A model generated the notes under the pieces. The model was not told where the DNA came from. It did no database searches and saw nothing but the letters and a program-made list of their open reading frames with translations. A stretch of DNA of 61,227 bases from Halalkalibacter urbisdiaboli (GTDB taxonomy: Bacteria; Bacillota; Bacilli; Bacillales; Bacillaceae_D). Numbering within the stretch: the stretch's first letter is position 1; every line of letters begins with the position of its first letter. A program made the position numbers and the translations under genes. The stretch is taken from NCBI RefSeq assembly GCF_002156385.1, contig NZ_MVJM01000005.1, forward strand, positions 40,267 to 101,493, in the 5' to 3' direction. Of the stretch, positions 34,931-42,510 are shown in pieces.

Positions 34931-35308
34931 TTATTCCTTTTCAAACCACAGAGGCTCATTGTCATCAACATCGCCATTATAGTTAATAAAAATTTCTTCG
35001 CCAGCCTTTATATCTTTGTACGCATAGTAATTAAACACATGCTTGTCAAAATCAATTTCATAGGTTGCATTCGGCTGATGCGAATGATTAAATAACATCC
35101 CGTAGCCCAAAATAACAGCTGAGTGATTAATCCCATACTCATACACGTAATCAGCTAGATCCGTTTGCTCAATAAATTGATCCTGTTCATTTGGATAAGG
35201 AACAGCTGGAGCAACATGGATAAGCTCGCCTTCTTTTATGTCTTGAGAAGCAAAGACTCCTCGATTGAACTCGCCCTTACTTACACTAGAAGTTTTAATC
35301 TCAATCAT
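34931..35308 (-). CDS. SET domain-containing protein
   Basis: 125 residues from ATG 35308 (AAGGTGA six bases upstream). It is a minimal SET domain: GVFASQDIKEGELIHVAP (about 20-37), LGYGMLFNHSHQPNAT (about 67-82, the NHSxxPN cofactor pseudoknot) and AGEEIFINYNG (about 103-113). SET domains methylate lysines with S-adenosylmethionine. Bacterial stand-alone examples are poorly understood; targets may be ribosomal or DNA-binding proteins. It has no zinc-binding post-SET cysteines. Confidence 0.85.
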   Translation of the reverse strand: MIEIKTSSVSKGEFNRGVFASQDIKEGELIHVAPAVPYPNEQDQFIEQTDLADYVYEYGINHSAVILGYGMLFNHSHQPNATYEIDFDKHVFNYYAYKDIKAGEEIFINYNGDVDDNEPLWFEKE

Positions 35309-35497
35309 GTTCGTCACCTTCGTTTTTCATCTTTTTTTTACTTTCATCCAACTATAACATGAATTGCTGCTAGAGAATAGAGCGGCTCAGGTTGGATGGA
35401 CGGAGGATAGATGATTTAAAACAAGCTGGGCCTCGTATAAATCATGAGACTTCAGTTCAATGCTATACTAGTTAATATGAAATGGAGGGACATACTA

Positions 35498-35692
35498 ATG
35501 TCAGGAACGATTAGAGGCAATATAAAGCAAGGAACGAAAGTGAAAGTTGTTCAAAAACAAGACCAACGCTCAGGAAAATTAACAGAAGGTGTCGTCGCAA
35601 AAATCCTTACAAATTCGGCCACACATCCACATGGTATCAAAGTTATGCTTGAAAACGGAATCGTTGGGAGAGTGAAGGAAGTAGTGAACTAA
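35498..35692 (+). CDS. ywbE: YwbE family protein
   Basis: A 64-residue protein from ATG 35498, with TGGAGGGA upstream. The sequence GTIRGNIKQGTKVKVVQKQD and HPHGIKVMLENGIVGRVKEV matches the conserved YwbE (DUF2196) family of Firmicutes. The fold is probably a small beta-barrel like S1/KOW types; its function is unknown. A perfect hairpin overlaps the stop codon. Confidence 0.85.
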   Translation: MSGTIRGNIKQGTKVKVVQKQDQRSGKLTEGVVAKILTNSATHPHGIKVMLENGIVGRVKEVVN

Positions 35693-35717
35693 ACTAACAT
35701 GTTTCATGTTAGTTTAG
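35689..35717 (+). terminator. Perfect hairpin at the end of ywbE
   Basis: CTAAACTAACATG (35689-35701) pairs with CATGTTAGTTTAG (35705-35717) across a 3-base loop. There is no immediate T run, so termination is probable but not certain. Confidence 0.55.
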
Positions 35718-35818
35718 GATAAATGACGTATTTATTTTTCGATTTCATGACAAGGAAACAAGCAAAAAATTATGATGAACATAAAATGAACTATCCTTCT
35801 ATAAAGGAGGTGTTCATC

Positions 35819-35920
35819 ATGGGTGCAGGTAAGCATACTGGAACAGGATTCTTTTTAATTGTTGTCCTGTTTATTCTCTTAATCATCGTTGGTGCTGGTG
35901 GTTACGGTACAGGGTATTAA
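35819..35920 (+). CDS. YjcZ-family small sporulation-type membrane peptide
   Basis: A 33-residue peptide starting at ATG 35819, with AAAGGAGGT at 35804-35812. It has one hydrophobic helix (FFLIVVLFILLIIVGAG) and a Gly/Tyr-rich end (GGYGTGY). This matches YjcZ/SscA-type small proteins found in Bacillus, several of which are made during sporulation. The specific role is inferred from family membership. Confidence 0.75.
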   Translation: MGAGKHTGTGFFLIVVLFILLIIVGAGGYGTGY

Positions 35921-36008
35921 TCTAGTAGTCCCCAAAAGGGCGGGTCGGATGATCTGTCCTTTTTTTGTAACAAGCTCGATTTCCATGACAACGATTTTAC
36001 TTTCGATA

Positions 36009-37181
36009 TCAACGAAAACTTCTCACTTCCCGATGCCTCATTATTAATATGATCCCGACCGCTACGACTAGTGCAAATTGTCCAATATGTCCGAGCAAAT
36101 AAAACCTATCTAAATAGAGAACACCTGTAAACACGAGTAAATCGCGTACCATAAATCCCGCCATTGCCATATAGCCAAGCGCAAAAAGTTTCCCTTCCAT
36201 GCTTTTTAGAAAGAGTCGAATGACAATGATGAACGCAATGAGTACTTCAAATGCTGACAGCTTCTCAAAAACTCCTTTTGTGTACGTAAAGAAGTCTGGG
36301 TTCACTAAAGACAAAATAAACGCAATAGTAGCTAACGTAACGTGCAGTTGCCATATACGACGGACGATCTTTTTATAGCCAGGGCCAAACAATTTATCGA
36401 TAACGAAGAAATCAAAGGCTGAACGGAAATAGACCGCAAGCTGAAACACATAAATCCAAATGTAAGAATAGTCAAAAATCAATTGCTTCGAACCTGAAAG
36501 ACTCAAGGTGTAAAGAGCAGCGCAGAGGGCCATGGCCGCAAAACCGAAATACAAACCAGCAAACCTCTTAATAAAGAAGAATCCTAACGCAGTGAATGCA
36601 ATAAAAACTAAAATTGACCCAATGACGATTTTATCAAAATCATCCTGAAACATTTGCGTTAAATAGGCGGAGTAAGAGCCAATTGATACGGCGCCAGCAA
36701 CACCTATTAAGTTCCCGTTAGAGTAGGAGCGTATCGTTATTTGATTCGAGGGTGATGCTGCATCAAGCTCAATGAAATGGCGGCGGTTATACCCTTTATA
36801 GGTAATCGTCTTTGTCTCCGGTATTGCACCGTACTTATATACGAGCGTTTCACCTTGATACACCTCAAACGTCCCGTACATAAACGAAATAAACAATGCT
36901 GGGTCCTTCCAACCATTACTAGGAATGGTGTTTCGCAAATAAAGGATTTCACTGCTGTTTCGTGGTTCATCTAGTTCTTTGACGTTATCGGTTGATAGCC
37001 AACCAGTTTCGGGAATTCCTGTATCTTCTGTAAGAGAATCCACCCATTGATATTCCCAGCCTTGCTCAAGACGCATAATGGAAGGAATGGCTGTCTCCGA
37101 TTGACTAAAGGTTGAATAGGAGAAAAAAAGTGTGTTTATAATGAAAATAAATAATAATATTAGAATGGCTTTAGCTTTCAT
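36009..37181 (-). CDS. 7TM-DISM-type receptor without an output domain
   Basis: A 390-residue membrane protein. Residues 1-26 form a signal peptide. Residues of about 35-175 are an extracellular beta-sandwich like the galactose-binding 7TMR-DISMED2 domain (SEILYLRNTIPSN, FISFMYGTFEVYQG). Residues of about 180-385 hold seven membrane helices of the 7TM-DISM class. The protein ends RHREVRSFR right after helix seven, where relatives continue into a histidine kinase, GGDEF or phosphatase domain. No partner gene is adjacent. Ligand and signalling route are unknown. Confidence 0.8.
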   Translation of the reverse strand: MKAKAILILLFIFIINTLFFSYSTFSQSETAIPSIMRLEQGWEYQWVDSLTEDTGIPETGWLSTDNVKELDEPRNSSEILYLRNTIPSNGWKDPALFISFMYGTFEVYQGETLVYKYGAIPETKTITYKGYNRRHFIELDAASPSNQITIRSYSNGNLIGVAGAVSIGSYSAYLTQMFQDDFDKIVIGSILVFIAFTALGFFFIKRFAGLYFGFAAMALCAALYTLSLSGSKQLIFDYSYIWIYVFQLAVYFRSAFDFFVIDKLFGPGYKKIVRRIWQLHVTLATIAFILSLVNPDFFTYTKGVFEKLSAFEVLIAFIIVIRLFLKSMEGKLFALGYMAMAGFMVRDLLVFTGVLYLDRFYLLGHIGQFALVVAVGIILIMRHREVRSFR

Positions 37182-37399
37182 ATAATCCTCCAGCGGTTTA
37201 TAATAGCAAGAATATCAAATGACATCTCTCATCATTGTAATACAGAATCTCCTGACATGTGGAAAGAATAAGGTGACTTTTTTAAATTCCTTCTTTTAAT
37301 CTCATAATAAGTTTAGTAAAATAATTAATTATTAAATAAAGATATTAATTGATTTCGTAATACATTAAGCTAGTAACTATCAACGAGAAAGGGTTCTTT

Positions 37400-38767
37400 A
37401 TGACATCTAATGTAAAAAAATTATCGTTAATAGCTGTGACATGGCCGATTTTTGTCGAATCACTCTTACATTTTTCATTACGTACAGCAGATACGTTTAT
37501 GCTAAGTAAAGTCTCTGATGAAGCTGTTGCCTCTGTTGGTGTGGCCAACCAGCTTATCATGTTTATGTTCTTTCTTTTTCAATTTATCGCGACAGGAACA
37601 TCCGTCGTTGTTGCTCAATATCTTGGTGCCAAGAAATTTGATGAAATTAAAAAGTATACCGGGAATGGAGTTTTAATTAATTTCGTTTTTGGGCTCGTCG
37701 TGGCGACTGTCATTATCGTTTTCAGTCGGCAATTGCTCCAGTTATTTCAGCTAGAACCAGAGCTGTTTGAGCAAGCAAGAACCTTTCTAATGATTGTTGG
37801 GGGAGCCCTTGTGTTTCAAGCGATGAGTGTAACAATGTCGGTAATTATCCAAACACATGGCTTTACAAAAGAAACGATGTTTGTCAGCGGCGCGATGAAC
37901 ATCATCAACATTATCGGGAATTATCTGTTTATTTATGGGGCTTTAGGATTTCCGCAATGGGGAGTTCCAGGGGTTGCGATTGCGACCGCATTTAGTCAAT
38001 TTATTGCGCTCCTTGCCTTTGCATGGGTGCTTTACTATCGCGTTAATTTAAAACTAACATGGAATGACTTAATCGACATACAAAAGGAACGACTTAAAAA
38101 AGTATTAAGCATCGGCATTCCGTCATCGGCGACGATTATCTCTTATTCTAGTAGTCAAATCGTCACAACTGCGATTATAACGCTACTTGGTACACAAATG
38201 CTGGCAACGCGAATATATAGCTTAAATGTTCTCTTTTTAGTCATGGTGTTAGGAATCTCACTCGGTCGAGGCTCACAAATTATTACCGGGCATTTAATAG
38301 GAGCGGGTAAGATGGATGAAGCATTTCAAGCAGGGGTACGTAATACGAGGTGGAGTATCCTGTTGGCGTTAATAATGACCGCCATTATCGTTTTAGTTCG
38401 AGAACCGTTGCTAGGATTCTTTACAAATGATCCAGAAATTATCAAAATGGGAGCAATTCTTCTGATTATGGGCTTTCTACTAGAGCCAGGCAGATGCTTA
38501 AACCTCGTATATGGGGCTACACTACAAGCTGCTGGTGATGCTAGGTACTTAATGATTGTCTCTGTCATCGTCATTTGGGGCTTTAGTGTTCCGATGTACT
38601 ATTTGTTAGGGATCCATTTTGGCTGGGGATTAATCGGTATTTGGTTTGCATTCATTGCCGATGAGTGGGTTCGTGGTATTGCACTATGGGCGAGATGGAG
38701 AAGTCGAGCTTGGGAGAAAAAGGCGCTTGTAAAGCATAAGAAAGAGGAGAGCGTGGAGTCGGCTTAA
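37400..38767 (+). CDS. MATE-family efflux transporter
   Basis: A 455-residue protein with about 12 membrane helices in two related halves. WPIFVESLLHFSLRTADTFML and VGVANQLIMF are conserved first-half segments, and GIPSSATIISYSSSQIV starts the second half (about residue 236). MATE pumps expel cationic drugs or metabolites in exchange for Na+ or H+. The C-terminus is basic (KKALVKHKKEE). The gene stands alone with a strong terminator; its substrate is unknown. Confidence 0.9.
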   Translation: MTSNVKKLSLIAVTWPIFVESLLHFSLRTADTFMLSKVSDEAVASVGVANQLIMFMFFLFQFIATGTSVVVAQYLGAKKFDEIKKYTGNGVLINFVFGLVVATVIIVFSRQLLQLFQLEPELFEQARTFLMIVGGALVFQAMSVTMSVIIQTHGFTKETMFVSGAMNIINIIGNYLFIYGALGFPQWGVPGVAIATAFSQFIALLAFAWVLYYRVNLKLTWNDLIDIQKERLKKVLSIGIPSSATIISYSSSQIVTTAIITLLGTQMLATRIYSLNVLFLVMVLGISLGRGSQIITGHLIGAGKMDEAFQAGVRNTRWSILLALIMTAIIVLVREPLLGFFTNDPEIIKMGAILLIMGFLLEPGRCLNLVYGATLQAAGDARYLMIVSVIVIWGFSVPMYYLLGIHFGWGLIGIWFAFIADEWVRGIALWARWRSRAWEKKALVKHKKEESVESA

Positions 38768-38808
38768 TGTTGTGTCCGTCAAAGATAAAAGAAGTAATTA
38801 GTATTATC

Positions 38809-38846
38809 AACCCTCAAGAGAAACGAACTTTTGAGGGTTTTTTTTG
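38809..38846 (+). terminator. Terminator of the MATE gene
   Basis: AACCCTCAAGAG and CTTTTGAGGGTT pair around a short loop, followed by a run of T's. Confidence 0.85.
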
Positions 38847-39029
38847 ATTTTTCTATTGACTTTTAAAAAAGCTTTCAGTTAAAGTGTAAATAGATTAAGA
38901 ATAGTATGAAAATTGACTAAAAACTCCTCAAGGTAAGATGAATATACCTTCTGTAGCAGTTAAAAAAATCAGTTCTGTTATCGGATTGTCATCATATAAA
39001 TATTTTACACGGAGTGAAACGAAAACCGA

Positions 39030-39046
39030 GTTTTATAATGTAAAAC
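39030..39046. promoter_or_regulatory. Candidate IclR operator, copy 1
   Basis: GTTTTATAATGTAAAAC, matching the 17-bp palindrome GTTTTATA-N-TATAAAAC at 16 of 17 positions. It lies 248 bp upstream (centre to centre) of copy 2. Confidence 0.55.
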
Positions 39047-39277
39047 AATTTAAAGCCGTCGTTTCAATTCTAAGTTTGAAGTTTTTCTACCCCAACTTAA
39101 ACGTCAATATTAGCTAGCATTTATGAATACCCTCAACTAATGACGATACCCAATGAATATTGAAAATATCACTAATAGAGTAATAATCAGAAAATGTAAA
39201 GAGGTATTAAAGGATTTTAAGAAGAATAAGTGTTAATGTCATTCAACAGAAAAATCACATAATTATTTTAAAACTGT

Positions 39278-39294
39278 GTTTTATAATATAAAAC
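39278..39294. promoter_or_regulatory. Candidate IclR operator, copy 2
   Basis: GTTTTATAATATAAAAC, a perfect palindrome around one base. It contains TATAAT (39282-39287), which would be a perfect -10 box, 58 bp before the dctP start. A repressor bound here would block the promoter. Confidence 0.65.
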
Positions 39295-39351
39295 ATTTAG
39301 ATTAGAAAAAGGAGGCGAGTATTTTTGTTAAAAAAACAAGGAGGTTTAAGA

Positions 39352-40443
39352 ATGAGAACAAAGATTTCTAACTTACTCATGCTTTTCTTTTTAGTCTTTA
39401 CTTTAGCGGGTTGTGGAGGTGGAAGTAATAGCACTTCTTCAGAAATAATTGACGGTGAACAAAATTCAGACACAGCGGAGCCAATGGAGAGTGAAAATGA
39501 AAGCGTTTCAAATGTTGAAGAAGAACAGAGAACGCTTAGAATCAGTATTGGTGTTAATGATAAGCACCCAGAATATGAAGGAGCAATGAAATTTAAAGAA
39601 CTTGTTGAAAGTAAAACAGATGACTTTAACATTGAAGTCTACCATTCGGGGCAGATAGCCGATGATCGATCAGCAATTGAAATGCTCCAGTTTGGAACGT
39701 TAGAAATTACGATTCCGTCTACCTCTCCCTTAGTAAACTTTGTGAGGGAATATGGTGTCTTTGACTTACCATTTACGATATCCAGTGGTGAGGTGGCTGA
39801 CAAAGTGTTAGATGGACCATTCGGAGATAAGATGCTTGAACTTGTAGAGAGCCAAAATTTAGTAGGGTTAGCTTGGTGGGAAAATGGCTTCCGTAATCTG
39901 ACAAATAGCGTTCGCCCCGTTGAAAAAGTGGAGGATCTAAAAGGTCTTAAAATCCGTACGATGGAAAATGAAATTCACTTAGATGCATGGAGAGAGTTGG
40001 GTGCGAATCCTACTCCTATGGCTTTCACAGAACTTTTTGCAGCGATGCAGCAAGGAACGGTTGATGGCCAGGAAAATCCATATCCAACTATTGAATTAAG
40101 TAACTTCTATGAGGTCCAAGATTATCTATCAGGTACAGGGCATGTATATACTCCGTTTATCTTCTTATTTAGTAAATCAGTTTGGGATGAACTAACGCCA
40201 GAGCAACAAACCATTATCAGTGATGCAGCTGTGGAAGCTGGAGAATTTAACCGCATCCGAAATCGTGAAGCAGCAGAGGAGAGTTTAGAAGCATTAAAAG
40301 GGTTTATGACGTTCAGTGAAATTTCACCAGAAGAGCATAAGAGATTTCAAGAAAAAATCCTTCCAGTTATTGAAAAACATAAAAGTAATATAGGAGAAGA
40401 CATTGTAGAAGAATTTTTAACAGAACTCGAAAAGTATCAATAA
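39352..40443 (+). CDS. TRAP transporter substrate-binding lipoprotein (DctP family)
   Basis: 363 residues from ATG 39352 (AAGGAGG six bases upstream). A TTG 27 bases earlier has its own AAAGGAGG, so two starts are possible. The N-terminus MRTKISNLLMLFFLV ends in the lipobox LAGC (Cys about 21). The DctP core has YHSGQIADDRSAIEML, GLKIRTMENEIHLDAW (with the Arg that binds substrate carboxylate), ANPTPMAFTELFAAMQQG and VDGQENP. It captures an organic acid outside the membrane and gives it to DctQ-DctM. The following genes suggest a sugar acid. Confidence 0.92.
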   Translation: MRTKISNLLMLFFLVFTLAGCGGGSNSTSSEIIDGEQNSDTAEPMESENESVSNVEEEQRTLRISIGVNDKHPEYEGAMKFKELVESKTDDFNIEVYHSGQIADDRSAIEMLQFGTLEITIPSTSPLVNFVREYGVFDLPFTISSGEVADKVLDGPFGDKMLELVESQNLVGLAWWENGFRNLTNSVRPVEKVEDLKGLKIRTMENEIHLDAWRELGANPTPMAFTELFAAMQQGTVDGQENPYPTIELSNFYEVQDYLSGTGHVYTPFIFLFSKSVWDELTPEQQTIISDAAVEAGEFNRIRNREAAEESLEALKGFMTFSEISPEEHKRFQEKILPVIEKHKSNIGEDIVEEFLTELEKYQ

Positions 40444-40541
40444 TCGATTCGTTCAGATTACCCTAGGGGCAATGAGAGGCGCAGATATATAGTCTTTCGC
40501 CTCTAGGCTTCTATGAAAACGTTTAATAAGGGGGAGAAGAA

Positions 40542-41072
40542 TTGACAGTACTAAAATGGCTTGATGAACATATAGAAGAAGTTTTTCTTGTAATGTTTTC
40601 AGCTGTTATGGTTGTTGTAATTTTTTTGCAAGTTTTTATGCGTTATGTAATGGGAAATTCTCTTTCCTGGTCTGAAGAACTAGCTCGGTACTGCTTTATA
40701 TGGCTCGTATACATTGGCATTAGCTATGGAGTAAAAAAGCAGCGCCACATTAAAGTTGATGCCCTTTTATTATTGTTTAAAGAAAAAGGAAAACTAGTGT
40801 TTAATATGATTGCAAATTTACTTTTCTTAAGCTTTGCTATGTTCATTGTTATTTACGGTTATGATATGGCTGAGAGACTTTTACAGTTCGGGCAAACATC
40901 ACCAGCTTTACGGATACCAATGGGATTTGTCTACTTAGCTGCTCCTGTTGGTATGGCTTTAACATCCATTCGCTTAATCCAAAACTTACTAAATCAAGTG
41001 AAAACTTTACTTGGGAAAGGTAATTTCGAAGTGAAAACCGAGTTTGATAGGCTTGTAGATGAGGAGGGCTAG
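40542..41072 (+). CDS. TRAP transporter small permease (DctQ family)
   Basis: A 176-residue protein with four membrane helices, starting at TTG 40542 with GGGGGAG upstream. The segment LQVFMRYVMGNSLSWSEELARYCFIWLVYIG (in two parts) is the DctQ signature, and RHIKVDALLL follows. It forms the transport complex with DctM. A 98-bp gap separates it from dctP; six bases lie between its stop and the next start. Confidence 0.92.
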   Translation: MTVLKWLDEHIEEVFLVMFSAVMVVVIFLQVFMRYVMGNSLSWSEELARYCFIWLVYIGISYGVKKQRHIKVDALLLLFKEKGKLVFNMIANLLFLSFAMFIVIYGYDMAERLLQFGQTSPALRIPMGFVYLAAPVGMALTSIRLIQNLLNQVKTLLGKGNFEVKTEFDRLVDEEG

Positions 41073-41078
41073 AAAGGG

Positions 41079-42359
41079 ATGATATCACTTATCTTGTTTG
41101 GTTTATTTGCCCTATTTCTGTTCCTAAGTGTCCCGATTGGAATCTCACTTGGTTTAGCCACATTAGGTACTTTACTCTATATGGGAAATTTACCGATAGA
41201 ATTCTTGACAAAAGAGCTTGTAACATCAATCGACTCTTTCCCATTAATGGCTGTGCCTTTTTTCATTCTAGCTGGTGAAATTATGGGGAAGGGTGGGATC
41301 TCGGATCGTCTTTTCCGAGTTGCTAACTCCATTGTCGGTAACAAAACTGGTGGTTTTGCGATTGCAACGATTATAACCTGTATGTTTTTTGCAGCAATTT
41401 CAGGCTCTGGCCCTGCAACAGTGGCTGCTATTGGAGGAATTATGATTCCGGCGATGGCCCGTCAAGGGTATGATAAGAGATTTGCTACAGCTTTAGTTTG
41501 TGCTGCTGGCTCGTTAGGTGTAATTATTCCACCAAGTATTCCGATGGTCATCTATGGGGTAGCAGGGAGTGTGTCAATTGGTGACATGTTTATTGCAGGA
41601 ATCATTCCAGGACTTTTGGTTGGATTCGCGTTAATGGTATATGCTTATTTCCATTCACGTAAAATGGGCTACACTGGAACAGCTGAACGCACATCGTTCA
41701 TGTTCATTTTAAAATCAATCTGGGAAGCAAAATGGGCACTAATCATTCCAATTATTATTTTAGGTGGTATTTACGGTGGGGTTTTTACACCAACTGAAGC
41801 TGCCGTTATCGCTGTTGTATATGGGTTATTAGCGGGATTGGTATTTTATAGAGAATTAAAACTGAAAGAGCTTCCCAAAATATTAGCGGATGCCTCTTTA
41901 ACAACCGCAACGATTTTAATTATTGTTGGTACGGCAACGGCATTTGGAAGATTACTAACCATTGAACAAATTCCAAATCAAATTGCTGAAATGATGCTAT
42001 CAATCTCTGAAAGTCCGATTGTCATTATTCTACTAATAACAATCCTATTATTGATCGTTGGTTGTTTTATGGATACATTGGCAGCCATTATTATTTTAAC
42101 CCCAATCCTATTACCAATTGCTATAAATATTGGTTACGATCCGATCCATTTTGGAATCATTATGATCGTCAATTTGGCAATAGGCTTTATCACACCTCCA
42201 TTAGGAGTAAACCTCTTTGTCGGTTCGGGAATTTCTGGGCTGTCAATAGAAGTTTTATCAAAAGCGATTATTCCATTTTTTATCGCAATGGTAATCACAT
42301 TGTTCATTATTATTTTCTTGCCGCAGCTCACTCTCTATCTTCTTCAATTTAAGGGCTAG
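41079..42359 (+). CDS. TRAP transporter large permease (DctM family)
   Basis: A 426-residue protein with about 12 helices. It has VPFFILAGEIMGKGGISDRL, the conserved AISGSGPATVAAIGGIMIPAM motif (in two halves) and PPSIPMVIYG, all typical of DctM/SiaM. It uses the Na+ gradient to import the acid bound by DctP. AGGAGGG precedes the ATG. It lies in the same transcript as DctP and DctQ. Confidence 0.94.
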   Translation: MISLILFGLFALFLFLSVPIGISLGLATLGTLLYMGNLPIEFLTKELVTSIDSFPLMAVPFFILAGEIMGKGGISDRLFRVANSIVGNKTGGFAIATIITCMFFAAISGSGPATVAAIGGIMIPAMARQGYDKRFATALVCAAGSLGVIIPPSIPMVIYGVAGSVSIGDMFIAGIIPGLLVGFALMVYAYFHSRKMGYTGTAERTSFMFILKSIWEAKWALIIPIIILGGIYGGVFTPTEAAVIAVVYGLLAGLVFYRELKLKELPKILADASLTTATILIIVGTATAFGRLLTIEQIPNQIAEMMLSISESPIVIILLITILLLIVGCFMDTLAAIIILTPILLPIAINIGYDPIHFGIIMIVNLAIGFITPPLGVNLFVGSGISGLSIEVLSKAIIPFFIAMVITLFIIIFLPQLTLYLLQFKG

Positions 42360-42412
42360 GCTAATTTCTAAAGTCCAGCTTTACAGGGAAAAAGCAATGT
42401 AGGAGGGATGAA

Positions 42413-42460
42413 ATGGGTAAAAAATTGAAGTCGGGATTATCACCGCCGTATACGAATTGA
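42413..42460 (+). pseudogene. Short SD-led stub between dctM and the dehydratase
   Basis: A 15-codon frame (MGKKLKSGLSPPYTN) has AGGAGG at ideal spacing but stops at once. It may be the remaining start of a lost operon gene, for example an aldolase-family gene, or a chance frame. I cannot identify it. Confidence 0.3.
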
Positions 42461-42510
42461 AATTTGGGTGGGTTGATTGAATTTTTTAAATTAGAAAGGT
42501 GGAAGCTGAG

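Larger units (their letters stand above)
38847..39351. other. Regulatory stretch upstream of the sugar-acid operon
   Basis: About 500 bp without a gene. It holds two operator-like palindromes (39030-39046 and 39278-39294) and, from 39308, a first AAAGGAGG site before an in-frame TTG (39325) that precedes the favoured dctP start. No structured RNA is recognised. Confidence 0.5.
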
